Origin: an uncultured Clostridia bacterium
GTDB lineage: Bacteria > Bacillota > Clostridia > Oscillospirales > Butyricicoccaceae
DNA: 64,000 nucleotides
Reading direction: 5' to 3'
Assembly: GCA_945947915.1 (NCBI GenBank)
Contig: CAMEZQ010000005.1
Location: forward strand, 1 to 64,000
Shown here: piece by piece, positions 1 through 7,258 of the stretch
Position numbering within the stretch: position 1 is the stretch's first letter
How the letters are laid out: every line of letters begins with the position of its first letter
Notes under the pieces: model-generated
Told to the model about the DNA's origin: nothing
Seen by the model: the letters and a program-made list of their open reading frames with translations, nothing else
Database searches by the model: none
Translations under genes and position numbers: made by a program

Positions 1-115
1 TCGGCTGGTTATCTCCCTCCGAGTTCTCTGTCCAATATGTTTGACAATCCTACAAATCTCCCGATGAGGCGCGCCGAAAGGCAAAGAAAAAGCTGCCGCG
101 CGCGGCAGCGGAGTC

Positions 116-144
116 TTGCACTTTTTCCGGAAAAAGTGTATGAT
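116..144 (+). promoter_or_regulatory. Promoter with a perfect palindrome in its spacer
   Basis: TTGCAC at 116-121 and TATGAT at 139-144 are separated by exactly 17 bp. The spacer region is filled by the perfect 20-bp palindrome CACTTTTTCCGGAAAAAGTG at 119-138, a typical position for a repressor operator. Transcription would run rightward, antisense across the tRNA-Arg gene, towards the YmdB-like gene at 416, for which no closer good promoter is seen. The operator role is inference. Confidence 0.5.
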
Positions 145-162
145 AAGATATAGCTTTTCCAT

Positions 163-202
163 AAAAAAAGCCGGAAACCGCCGCCTGTGGCGAAGGTCTC
201 CG
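163..202 (-). terminator. Terminator of tRNA-Arg
   Basis: On the minus strand a 10-bp stem (GCCGGAGACC with GGTTTCCGGC, one G-U pair), with a further small GCC/GGC stem inside it, is followed by seven T. It lies just downstream of the tRNA. A second GC-rich palindrome followed by TTTTTCTTT lies at 82-109 and may back it up. Confidence 0.8.
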
Positions 203-212
203 GCCCGGAAAC

Positions 213-289
213 TGGCACGCCCGAGAGGATTTGAACCTCCGGCCTACCGCTTAGGAGGCGGTCGCTCTATCCAACTGAGCTACGGGCGC
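213..289 (-). tRNA. tRNA-Arg (anticodon CCT)
   Basis: The minus strand folds as a full cloverleaf: acceptor GCGCCCG/CGGGCGT, D-arm TAGCTCAGTTGG, anticodon stem ACCGC/GCGGT with loop CTCCTAA (anticodon CCT), and T-arm GGTTCAAATCC. The 3' CCA is encoded at 213-215. It reads the AGG codon. It has its own promoter and terminator, so it is a single-gene unit. Confidence 0.97.
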
Positions 290-304
290 ATACCGTACCC
301 GTTT

Positions 305-333
305 ATGATACCCGTTCCGCCGACGTTTGTCAA
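305..333 (-). promoter_or_regulatory. Promoter of tRNA-Arg
   Basis: On the minus strand TTGACA (333-328) and TATCAT (310-305) are separated by 17 bp, ending about 16 bp before the mature 5' end of the tRNA. Confidence 0.85.
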
Positions 334-415
334 CCTCCTGCCGCGCATCGGCCGGAAGACAGGCCGCGGCGGCGCACGCCGGCGGGCACACGGCCCGGCA
401 GCTGTAAAGGAGCGT

Positions 416-1192
416 ATGCACTTGAAAATACTTGCGATCGGCGACGTCTGCGGCGCGGCCGGCCGAAAACTCATCAAAACCCGCCTGAGCGCCCTGCGCC
501 GGGAGACGGGGGCCGATCTGGTCATCGTCAACGGCGAGAACGCCAATGACAACGGCCGGGGCCTTTCGCCCGACACGGCTGAGGATTTTTTCTATGCCGG
601 CGCCGACGTCATCACTCTGGGCAATCATGCCTTCAACGACCGCCGCATTTATGACTATCTGGAAGACCACCGCTATATCATCCGGCCGGAAAACGGCCCT
701 GCCCGGGCGCCGGGCTGCGGCAGCACGGTCATCGACTGCGCCGGCCGCCGGGTGTGCGTCTGCAATCTGCTGGGGCGGGTGGATATGGATTACCGCAACG
801 CCAGCCCCTTTGAGGCGGCCGACCGTATTCTGAAAACCACGGCGGCCGATCTGTTCGTTTTCGATATGCACGCCGAGGCCACCAGCGAGAAGCGGGCGCT
901 GGGCTATTATCTCGACGGCCGGGCCGCCGTGGTCTTCGGCACCCACACCCATGTGGCCACCCGCGATTTGCAGATCATGCCCCGCGGCACGGGCTATATC
1001 ACCGACCTGGGCATGACCGGCGCTTCGGTTTCGGTGCTGGGCGTGCGGCCCGAGCGCTCAATCGACATGTTTTTGGGCGAACCCTATGTAAGATATGAAT
1101 ATTCTGATGCTGAACCTCTGCTGCAGGGCGCCCTCTTTACGCTGGATGACAGCGGCAGATGCATCGGCACACAGGCGATAGATTTCAAATAA
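416..1192 (+). CDS. YmdB-like metallophosphoesterase (TIGR00282 family)
   Basis: A 258-residue protein close to the usual length of B. subtilis YmdB, a cytoplasmic di-iron phosphodiesterase acting on cyclic nucleotides. Metallophosphatase motifs are in order: GDVCGAAGR near the N-terminus, NGEN, GNHAFN, the DMHAEATSEK block, GTHTHV, and ITDLGMTG towards the C-terminus. ATG 416 is chosen because AAAGGAG precedes it by 3 nt and because the family begins right before the I-x-x-IGD strand. The open frame continues upstream through the antisense of the tRNA, which is not coding. pgeF follows 16 nt downstream. Family assignment is firm; the physiological role (biofilm/sporulation switching in Bacillus) is not implied here. 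Confidence 0.9.
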   Translation: MHLKILAIGDVCGAAGRKLIKTRLSALRRETGADLVIVNGENANDNGRGLSPDTAEDFFYAGADVITLGNHAFNDRRIYDYLEDHRYIIRPENGPARAPGCGSTVIDCAGRRVCVCNLLGRVDMDYRNASPFEAADRILKTTAADLFVFDMHAEATSEKRALGYYLDGRAAVVFGTHTHVATRDLQIMPRGTGYITDLGMTGASVSVLGVRPERSIDMFLGEPYVRYEYSDAEPLLQGALFTLDDSGRCIGTQAIDFK

Positions 1193-1208
1193 AAGGAAGT
1201 AATGAAAG

Positions 1209-2030
1209 ATGTCTGAACTGCTTGAACGAAGCTTTGAGGGCCGCGACGGGAAATATTTCGTTTCGCCCCAGCTCTCCATCTGCCCGCAGGTGGGACATGC
1301 CTTTTTTACCCGCCAGGGCGGCGTGTCCAAGGGCGTTTTTGAAAGCCTGAATTTCCGCTATACCGGCGGCGACGACGAAAAGAGCATCGCCCGCAATTAC
1401 GCGCTGGCAGCCGAGGCCATCGGCGGCCGGTATGAAGATATCGTGCGCACCTGCCAGCTGCACACCGACACGGTGGGCGTCGTGCGGGAGCGGGAGGGCG
1501 GCTTCCGGCAGGTGGGCGCGCCCGAGGGCTGCGACGCCCTCATCACCAACGTGCCCGGCGTGGTGCTGGCCGGCTTTTATGCCGACTGCCAGCTGATCCT
1601 GCTCTACGACGAGCACAATCACGCCATCGGCGCCGTCCACGCCGGCTGGCGGGGCGTGGCCAACCGCATTCTGGCCAAGACCATCGAGAAAATGGGGGAG
1701 GAATACGGCACCCAGCCCAAGAACATCGTGGCCGCCGTCAGCCCCTCCATCTGCCGCCGCTGCTTCGAGACCGATGACGACGTCAAGGAGATCCTTTTTG
1801 AAGTCTATGAAGACCAGGTGCCCGATTATTTCTATAAGGAGGGCAACAAATGGCACATCGACCTCAAGATGCTCACCTATTCCTCCTTTATCCGGCTGGG
1901 CGTGCAGCCCTATAACATCGATATGTCCAACCACTGCACCTGCTGCGGCCCCGAGTCGCTTTTCTGGTCCCACCGCCGCACCGGCGGCAAGCGCGGCGTC
2001 CATGCCGGCATGATCCTGCTGCGCCCCTGA
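1209..2030 (+). CDS. pgeF: PgeF/YlmD-type purine nucleoside phosphorylase-laccase domain protein
   Basis: A 273-residue cytoplasmic protein of the multicopper polyphenol oxidase/YfiH/LACC1 family. Members act on purine nucleosides and have been linked to peptidoglycan precursor fidelity. The conserved His and Cys positions of the zinc site are visible in CQLHTD, in ADCQ and in VHAGWRG, and the family motif SPSICRRCFE follows. A poor GGAAG ribosome site lies 6-10 nt before ATG 1209. It starts 16 nt after the YmdB-like gene and is probably cotranscribed with it. No terminator is visible before the next promoter near 2090. Confidence 0.9.
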   Translation: MSELLERSFEGRDGKYFVSPQLSICPQVGHAFFTRQGGVSKGVFESLNFRYTGGDDEKSIARNYALAAEAIGGRYEDIVRTCQLHTDTVGVVREREGGFRQVGAPEGCDALITNVPGVVLAGFYADCQLILLYDEHNHAIGAVHAGWRGVANRILAKTIEKMGEEYGTQPKNIVAAVSPSICRRCFETDDDVKEILFEVYEDQVPDYFYKEGNKWHIDLKMLTYSSFIRLGVQPYNIDMSNHCTCCGPESLFWSHRRTGGKRGVHAGMILLRP

Positions 2031-2088
2031 GGGCAGAATATTAAAAATACTTAGTCAATCAAAATTTTTCGTGCATTTGCGGAAAAAG

Positions 2089-2099
2089 TATGATACAAT
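2089..2099 (+). promoter_or_regulatory. -10 region upstream of the Asp23 gene
   Basis: TATGATACAAT (2089-2099) contains overlapping TATGAT and TACAAT -10 hexamers. The -35 is weak (TTTTCG at 2066). The stretch GGAAAAAGTATGATA resembles the end of the palindromic promoter at 116-144. Confidence 0.45.
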
Positions 2100-2148
2100 G
2101 ATGGGCAGAATATCATCGGTATGCCCGGAATACTGGTTCGGAGGGCCT

Positions 2149-2499
2149 ATGAAGCTTGTAAACGACAACGGAATGATCGCGGTATCCAACAAGGTGATCG
2201 CCGCCGTGGCCGGCAGTGCCGCTGCGGCCTGTTTCGGCGTTCGGGGCATGACCGAGACCTCGGTGCGGGACGGCATCGTCCGCCTGCTCCGGGGAGAACA
2301 GATGACCAAGGGGGTCTGCGTGACCCCTTCGGAAGACGGCGGCAGCGTCGATCTGGAGCTGCACATCGCCGTGGGGCCGGGCGTCAATATCATGGCTGCC
2401 GGCGCATCCATCATCGCGGAAGTCAGATATCATGTGGAAAGACAGACAGGGTTCAAAACGGGCAGGATCACCGTTTGCGTCGACGGCGTCAAGGCCTGA
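2149..2499 (+). CDS. Asp23/Gls24 family protein (YloU-like)
   Basis: A 116-residue protein of the Asp23/Gls24 alkaline-shock family. It starts with the characteristic short beta strand before I-A-V-S-NKVIAAVAG and ends with VCVDGVKA. ATG 2149 is preceded by GGAGGG at 4 nt; the frame extends 26 codons upstream, but that part overlaps the promoter. The neighbour 27 nt downstream is FakA/YloV-like, the order seen in B. subtilis (yloU-yloV) and most Firmicutes. Asp23-type proteins sit at the cell periphery. Their exact function is unknown. Confidence 0.88.
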   Translation: MKLVNDNGMIAVSNKVIAAVAGSAAAACFGVRGMTETSVRDGIVRLLRGEQMTKGVCVTPSEDGGSVDLELHIAVGPGVNIMAAGASIIAEVRYHVERQTGFKTGRITVCVDGVKA

Positions 2500-2526
2500 G
2501 GCGACCTGTGATTGGAGGCAAGTACA

Positions 2527-4188
2527 GTGGCAAAGATTATTGACGGCGAACTTTTTAAAAATATGATGATCGAGGGCGCGGCCGCCGTGGACGCCCGCAA
2601 GGAAGAGATCAACGATCTCAACGTTTTCCCCGTTCCCGACGGTGATACGGGCATCAATATGTCCCTCACCCTCAACGCCGCCGCCCGGGAGCTTTCCAAA
2701 ATGAATAAGCCCACCCTGGGCAAGGCGCTGGAGGTGGCGGCTTCGGCCGTGCTGCGCGGCGCCCGCGGCAATTCGGGCGTTATCACATCCCTGCTTTTCC
2801 GCGGCTTTGCCAAGGGCATGAAGGATCTCTCGACGGCCGACGGCGGCAATCTGGCCAACGGCCTGACCGAAGGCGTGGCCGCGGCCTATAAGGCCGTGCT
2901 CAAGCCGGCCGAGGGCACCATCCTCACCGTTTCCCGGGTGTCTGCCGAAGCCGCTGTGCAGGCTGCCAAGGCCGACCGCGACTGCGAAAAGGTGCTGCTG
3001 GCCGCCATCGAGGCCGCCAAAGTCGCGCTGGAGGAGACCACCGAGCAGAACCCCGTTCTGAAAAAGGCCGGCGTGGTCGATGCCGGCGGCTTTGGCTATA
3101 TCGTATTGCTGGAGGGCATGTATATCGCCCTGACCGGCCAGACCGGCCTGCGCTCGGTCTTTATGCCCGGCGTCAAGAAGCCGGCCGAGGTGACGCCTGC
3201 CGCCCTGGCCGATTTCTCCCAGTTCGACACCGGCGAGATCACCTTCTCCTACTGCACCGAGTTCATCGCCGAGCGCGCCGACAAAAAGCGCAGCCCCGAC
3301 AAGCTGCGGGAGTATCTGGAAGGCATCGGCGACTGCGTGGTGGTGGTCGATGACGACGAGATCATCAAGGTGCATGTGCACACCGACACCCCCGACAAGG
3401 CGCTGGGCGAGGGCCTCAAATACGGTCCGCTGCTCAGCGTGAAGGTGGAAAATATGCGCGCCCAGCACGAGGCGCTGCTGCAGGAGGCCATGGCCGAGAG
3501 CATGGGCGAGCGCAAGGTGGCGCCGCCGGAAAACCGCTATGGCTTCGTGGCCGTCGCCGCCGGCGAGGGCCTCAGCTCGGTCTTTGCCGACCTGGGTGTC
3601 GACAGCATGGTCGAGGGCGGCCAGACCATGAACCCCTCCACCGAGGACATCCTCAACGCCATCGACGCCACACCGGCCGAGATCGTTTTCGTGCTGCCCA
3701 ACAACAAGAATATCATCATGGCCAGCGAGCAGGCGGCGCCCCTGTCGGAAAAGCAGGTGGTGGTGCTGCCCACCAAGACCATTCCCCAGGGCCTGTGCGC
3801 CATGCTGGCCTTTGATCCCGACGTTGACCTGACCGTCAACGAAACCAATATGACCCGGGCCATCGCCGCCGTGCGCACCGGCCAGATCACCTATGCCGCC
3901 CGCGACAGCGAATACGAGGGCCGCAACATCAAGGAAGGCGACTTTATGGCGCTGGCCGACGGCAAGCTGATCCATACCAACCGCAAGTTTGAAGCCGTGG
4001 TCAAAAAGCTGGCTTCCGAGCTGGCCGATAAAAAGAGTACCTTCATCACGGTCATCTACGGCGAAGGCGCCGACGAAGCGCAGGCCCAGACGGTGGCCGA
4101 GGCCCTGCAGAAGGAGGCAAAAAACGCCGAGATCCAGATCGTCTTCGGCGGTCAGCCGGTCTATTCCTACATCATTTCGGTGGAATAA
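2527..4188 (+). CDS. Fatty acid kinase A-like protein (DhaL/DegV-type, YloV)
   Basis: 553 residues, the usual length for FakA/YloV. The N-terminal DhaL (DAK2) domain has the magnesium/ATP motif NVFPVPDGDTGINM near residue 40 and the GARGNSG loop near 80. A central FakA-type domain and a C-terminal DegV-like region (VIYGEGADEAQA) follow. In the known pathway FakA phosphorylates fatty acids delivered by FakB for phospholipid synthesis. GTG 2527 is preferred over TTG 2512 because GGAGG at 2514-2518 sits 8 nt before it. The gene is followed by two terminators. No fakB is present in the window. Confidence 0.87.
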   Translation: MAKIIDGELFKNMMIEGAAAVDARKEEINDLNVFPVPDGDTGINMSLTLNAAARELSKMNKPTLGKALEVAASAVLRGARGNSGVITSLLFRGFAKGMKDLSTADGGNLANGLTEGVAAAYKAVLKPAEGTILTVSRVSAEAAVQAAKADRDCEKVLLAAIEAAKVALEETTEQNPVLKKAGVVDAGGFGYIVLLEGMYIALTGQTGLRSVFMPGVKKPAEVTPAALADFSQFDTGEITFSYCTEFIAERADKKRSPDKLREYLEGIGDCVVVVDDDEIIKVHVHTDTPDKALGEGLKYGPLLSVKVENMRAQHEALLQEAMAESMGERKVAPPENRYGFVAVAAGEGLSSVFADLGVDSMVEGGQTMNPSTEDILNAIDATPAEIVFVLPNNKNIIMASEQAAPLSEKQVVVLPTKTIPQGLCAMLAFDPDVDLTVNETNMTRAIAAVRTGQITYAARDSEYEGRNIKEGDFMALADGKLIHTNRKFEAVVKKLASELADKKSTFITVIYGEGADEAQAQTVAEALQKEAKNAEIQIVFGGQPVYSYIISVE

Positions 4189-4213
4189 AATGAAAGTCTA
4201 CCAAAGTCTATCG

Positions 4214-4241
4214 CAGGCCGCGCTTATGCGCGGCCTGTTTC
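4214..4241 (+). terminator. Terminator 1 after the FakA-like gene
   Basis: AGGCCGCGC-TTAT-GCGCGGCCT stem-loop (4215-4236) followed by GTTTC; the T-run is short. Confidence 0.55.
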
Positions 4242-4245
4242 GACT

Positions 4246-4311
4246 GTTGAAAAACCGGCGGGCAGGCGCCTTTCCCCGGCACATGTCCGCGAAAAAACAA
4301 TTCCATAGAAA
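4246..4311 (+). repeat. Intergenic repeat family B, short copy
   Basis: This 66-bp stretch ends in CATGTCCGCG(A)AAAAACAATTCCATAGAAAA and matches the end of the copy at 47977-48075 (same strand) and, more loosely, the copy at 11876-12018 (opposite strand). All three copies lie immediately 3' of a gene. Confidence 0.7.
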
Positions 4312-4340
4312 AGCCCGGCACGGATGTGCCGGGCTTTTTT
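4312..4340 (+). terminator. Terminator 2 after the FakA-like gene
   Basis: GCCCGGCAC-GGAT-GTGCCGGGC stem followed by TTTTTT. Confidence 0.85.
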
Positions 4341-4380
4341 GCTGCCCGTTCTGTCAAAACAAGACGCAGGGAGACCGGCC

Positions 4381-4828
4381 CACAATCCCTCCGGGGTCTT
4401 CGACCCCACCTCCCTTTGCACAAGGGAGGCATGGGTGCGGCGCAGCACCCAAATTCGTCCGCTTCAGCGAAGTTCCCGGCCTTACGGCGATACAGTCAGA
4501 CAAAAAAGCAGGCCCTTCATAACTTCCGGGCGCCGACACGCATCGGGAGCGACCCGGGGCCGTTCCGCGTCAGCGGGGCTTCGGGTCGCGGCCTCCATAT
4601 GTCTGGAAAAGCACACCAAAACCCACCCACACCCTCGCCTGGGGGTCCGGGGGACGGCTTAAAGTGCCCCCGGTGCCCTTTGGTTACTTTCGGGCAGTCG
4701 AAAGTAACAGAAAAACGCGCGCCAGCGGCGGCGGATAGGTGAAGTTGAGAAGGAGAAACCAGAAAAGCACAATCCCTCCGGGTCCTACGGACCCACCTTC
4801 CTCCGCACAAGGGAGGCATGGGTGCGGT
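4381..4828 (+). repeat. Composite intergenic repeat family A (one full unit and the head of a second)
   Basis: The unit opens with CACAATCCCTCCGGGG, a head hairpin (CTCCCTTTGCACAAGGGAG) at 4411-4429, a 250-bp body, and a tail hairpin GTTACTTTCG...CGAAAGTAAC at about 4684-4709. A second head follows at 4769-4823. The same unit occurs in tandem at 21243-22235 and again at 63072-63540. Short open frames across it are repeated translations of the same DNA and are not genes. The stretch 4341-4976 holds nothing else except a promoter-like TATGAT at 4934 before the next gene. Confidence 0.85.
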
Positions 4829-4976
4829 GCTTTGCCTCATACCCCTCCGGGTCCGGGCCCTGCCGTCCGGTGTTCCGGAGCGCCGCAGGACGGCAGCTTC
4901 TTTTCCCCTCTTCCCAAAGGGCGGCAAAAGGAGTATGATAAAGCTGTAAAATCAAAACCGAAAGGGGTATTCCACT

Positions 4977-5669
4977 ATGGGATTCAACGAGAAAGTCCAC
5001 GCCTTTATCGCGGCGCGCTTTTATGTGCGTCTGACCGAGACCTTTGGCGAGCGGGGCCGCAAAGCCTTTGTCCACGGCACCCAGTATTACGCCGAGCAGC
5101 GCGGCCGCCGCATGGCACAGCGGGCCATCCGGGACGGCATGGATCTGACCTACGAGACTTATCTCCAGTACGGCGAATGGGTCAACACCGAGGAGATCCG
5201 CGCTCTGGGCTGCGCCAACCAGTCGGAGATCAAGTCGTTCGCGCCCGATTATGTCATCAATATCCACCAGTGTCCCTGGTACACCCAGTTTAAGGAAATG
5301 GGCCTGCCCGACGCCGGCCACGAATACTGCGCCCATCTCGACAACTCCATCTGCCGCGGATTCAACCCCTACATCACCTATCTGGTGCCCCAGACCCTGC
5401 ACAAGAGCGACTTCTGCATCCACTGCATCAAGGATGCCGGCCTGCAGGAGGGCAAGAAATACACCAAGAAGCCGGAGTACCTCAAACCCTTCGAGTATCA
5501 CTGCGCCCACTCCTACTGGGCCTATACCGAGGTGGTCGATACGATCTTCGGTGCCCAGGGCCGCGAGATCAGCACAGCCGTGCTGCAGGACTTCGCCGCC
5601 GAATACGGCCAGGAGATGGCCGATAAGCTGATGGAATACAAAGACACCAACTTCAACTGCGCCGACTGA
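4977..5669 (+). CDS. L-2-amino-thiazoline-4-carboxylic acid hydrolase-like protein
   Basis: 230 residues, soluble. The pattern CPWY near residue 98, EYCAHLDNSICRGFNP around 116-131 and a later FCIHC resembles the ATC_hydrolase family, members of which hydrolyse 2-amino-thiazoline-4-carboxylate (a cysteine precursor). The many Cys and His residues suggest a metal or thiol chemistry. AAAGGGG precedes ATG 4977 by 11 nt. It stands alone between repeats and a strong terminator, with a TATGAT -10 at 4934. The family assignment is from memory of the motif, the substrate is uncertain. Confidence 0.6.
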   Translation: MGFNEKVHAFIAARFYVRLTETFGERGRKAFVHGTQYYAEQRGRRMAQRAIRDGMDLTYETYLQYGEWVNTEEIRALGCANQSEIKSFAPDYVINIHQCPWYTQFKEMGLPDAGHEYCAHLDNSICRGFNPYITYLVPQTLHKSDFCIHCIKDAGLQEGKKYTKKPEYLKPFEYHCAHSYWAYTEVVDTIFGAQGREISTAVLQDFAAEYGQEMADKLMEYKDTNFNCAD

Positions 5670-5704
5670 GCTGTAAGCCGGCGGTAAGAAGTCAGAGGCA
5701 GTTT

Positions 5705-5744
5705 TACACCCCCTCCGTCTGTGAGCAGACGAAGGGGGTGTTTT
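5705..5744 (+). terminator. Terminator after the ATC-hydrolase-like gene
   Basis: CACCCCCTCCGTCTG-TGAG-CAGACGAAGGGGGTG stem (15 bp, one mismatch) followed by TTTTGCGTTTTT. A fragment of the family A repeat head (CAATCCCTCCGGGG) lies at 5778-5791. Confidence 0.9.
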
Positions 5745-5832
5745 GCGTTTTTGGGGTAGATTTTGCGTGTTTCTCGCAATCCCTCCGGGGATTCAGCCGC
5801 CGCCCGGTGCTTTTTTGGGAAAAGATAAAAAG

Positions 5833-5870
5833 AAAAAACCACCCACACGGCAATGCTTCGTGTGGGTGGT
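5833..5870 (-). terminator. Terminator of the glutaredoxin-like selenoprotein gene
   Basis: On the minus strand CCACCCACACG...CGTGTGGGTGG is followed by TTTTTTCTTTTT. It begins 7 nt past the stop codon of the gene. Confidence 0.88.
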
Positions 5871-5877
5871 CCTGGGT

Positions 5878-6153
5878 TCAGCGCAGGGTATCCAGATCGG
5901 CCGGCAGCTCAAAGAGGATCTGCACGGCGCCGTCATCCGCAAGAACGACGAGACAGGGGACACCCACCCGGCCCTGGGCCTTGATGGGGTCAAATTCGGG
6001 GCGTGTGTCGCGGTATTTCAAAAACTGCTTGAGAGGCAGCATACCGCTGGAAATGTCCTGATAGACGAACGGGATCTCTGCCTGGGAAAGAGCCTCTTTC
6101 ACCGGTGGGCAGCCCGGTCAATGGGTGCTGGAAAACATGATGAGTTTTTTCAT
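5878..6153 (-). CDS. Glutaredoxin-like selenoprotein with U-P-G-C redox motif (in-frame TGA)
   Basis: Read from ATG 6153 the frame is 91 codons with one internal TGA at 6120-6118 (codon 12). Around it the protein reads MFSSTH-U-PGCPPVKEAL, so the TGA falls exactly on the first Cys of a thioredoxin-fold CPxC site, giving U12-P-G-C15. A cis-proline loop (VGVP, Pro66) and the strand-rich C-terminus (CLVVLADDGAV) fit a glutaredoxin-like fold. GGGGAGAG lies 7 nt upstream of the ATG, a good promoter stands at 6253-6225, and a terminator follows, so this is a complete unit. A stem-loop with a GG apex follows the TGA at SECIS distance. Likely a cytosolic thiol-disulfide or peroxide-defence reductase. 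The neighbour yaaA is also peroxide-related. The alternative, a nonsense mutation, is less likely because both halves are intact. Confidence 0.8.
6078..6117 (-). promoter_or_regulatory. Putative bacterial SECIS element
   Basis: On the minus strand, starting 1 nt after the TGA: an outer CTGCC/GGCAG stem (+6 to +40) encloses GAAAGA-GGC-TCTTTC (+18 to +32), with the apical loop GGC at +24 to +26. Bacterial SECIS elements known from fdhF have a small loop containing GG or GU about 16-37 nt after the UGA. The element lies within the coding sequence, as expected. Confidence 0.6.
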
Positions 6154-6224
6154 ATCGATCTCTCCCCATATCTGAAGATGTACGGCCCACAGTTTTATTG
6201 AAAAAACCGATGGATCCTGCCTCA

Positions 6225-6253
6225 AGTATAGCAGATTTTTCCGCGTCTGTACA
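6225..6253 (-). promoter_or_regulatory. Promoter of the selenoprotein gene
   Basis: On the minus strand TGTACA (6253-6248), 17 bp, TATACT (6230-6225). The 5' leader would be about 65 nt. Confidence 0.75.
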
Positions 6254-6266
6254 GTGGCAGACCGTG

Positions 6267-6474
6267 CTATCCACAGGGGTCGAGGTTATCCACAGAGGGG
6301 ATAGAAAATTGAACAAATCATGACGAAAATCAGCTGTTTTTGATTTCTAATTGGAATAATTAAAATTGATATTTCGAAAAGTTATCAAAATTCTGCGGCA
6401 GTGCAGTGAAGTTTTCCACATTACCCACAAGGTTATCCACAAGATGTGGACATTTGAATCACAGGTTTCCACAA
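6267..6474. other. DnaA-box cluster flanking an AT-rich stretch
   Basis: Six direct-orientation boxes lie in about 210 bp: CTATCCACA (6267), TTATCCACA (6286), TTTTCCACA (6412), TTACCCACA (6421), TTATCCACA (6433) and GTTTCCACA (6466). Two match the DnaA consensus perfectly. Between the two groups, 6300-6400 is strongly AT-rich in an otherwise GC-rich region. This is the arrangement of a replication origin or DnaA-titration/regulatory site, but dnaA, dnaN and rpmH are not nearby. Confidence 0.65.
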
Positions 6475-6487
6475 GCCGCGGGAAAAC

Positions 6488-7255
6488 TCAGAATTCAAAG
6501 GCCGGCCGGCGGTCGGCCGGTTTTTTGACGAAGACCAGACGGCTGGCGTCGGACAGTTCGGGATGGTAGGCAAAGCCGGGTTCGTCGAAAAAACGCATAT
6601 CCATGGGGTCTTCGATCTGCTGCTCGGCCAGGAAAGAAACCATACGGCCCCGGGCCATTTTGACATAGACGCCCTTTTCGATGAGGCGGCTGCCCTGCCG
6701 CTCGGCAAAGATGCAGGTGACGTGGGGCCGCTTGCCCAGGTGGGGCAGCACGGCGCGGCTGTATTCGGCCGAAGCCAGATCGACGACGCAGTCGCCCTCC
6801 AGGGCGTCAGCCAGGGCGCTGCCCCAGTAGGCGTAAAGGGAGCGGCAGCCGGCCAGGTCGATGCGGGCGCCCATCTCCAGACGGTAGGGCGCCACCCGGT
6901 CGAAGGGCCGCAGCAGGCCGAAAAGGCCCGAGAGGATGCGCAGATGCCGGTCGATATAGGTGTTGGCCCGGTCGGAAAAGACGTCGGGCGCCATGTATTT
7001 ATATTGGATGCCGTCGTAGGAGAGGACGGCCGCCCCCTGCCGGCCGGGGGTCCAGTCGGCGTGGAGGTCGGCCCAGGCGGCCTGCCCCAGTTTGTCGCTG
7101 ACCCCCCACAGGGCCTTGACGCGGTCGTAGGGCAGGCTGCGCAGCCAGTCCCGCAGGACCAGGGCACGGTCTTCAAAGCGGGGCGCCGTGCAGGGGACCG
7201 GCGAGAAATCAGCGGCACGGAACTGCTTGGCCGGCGAAAGAATGATGCTCAGCAC
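6488..7255 (-). CDS. yaaA: Peroxide stress protein YaaA
   Basis: 255 residues, the usual length of the UPF0246/YaaA family. Conserved blocks are ILSPAK at the N-terminus, SDKLGQ near 53, LSGLFGLLRPFD near 108, YRLEMG, YWG and the cationic KMARGRMV region. In E. coli YaaA lowers free iron under hydrogen peroxide stress and binds DNA. GTG 7255 is the start at the family's N-terminus. It begins 3 nt after the stop of the mscS-like gene, so the two are probably translationally coupled. The 3' end abuts the DnaA-box cluster; no strong terminator is visible. Confidence 0.92.
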   Translation of the reverse strand: MLSIILSPAKQFRAADFSPVPCTAPRFEDRALVLRDWLRSLPYDRVKALWGVSDKLGQAAWADLHADWTPGRQGAAVLSYDGIQYKYMAPDVFSDRANTYIDRHLRILSGLFGLLRPFDRVAPYRLEMGARIDLAGCRSLYAYWGSALADALEGDCVVDLASAEYSRAVLPHLGKRPHVTCIFAERQGSRLIEKGVYVKMARGRMVSFLAEQQIEDPMDMRFFDEPGFAYHPELSDASRLVFVKKPADRRPAFEF

Positions 7256-7258
7256 GGC

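Noticed and set aside
251..952. Minus-strand frame ending in APVAQLDRATAS
   Set aside because: This peptide is the well-known spurious translation of a tRNA gene; here it comes from tRNA-Arg.
2113..3975. Long open frame on the minus strand across the Asp23 and FakA-like genes
   Set aside because: It is an antisense shadow caused by high-GC codon use; the protein is Gly/His/Asp-rich without any domain, while the plus-strand genes have clear families.
6118..6120. TGA in the glutaredoxin-like gene as a simple nonsense mutation or pseudogene
   Set aside because: Both sides are intact, the TGA replaces the catalytic Cys exactly, promoter, ribosome site and terminator are present and a SECIS-like loop follows. 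The selenoprotein reading is better, pending the Sec genes.
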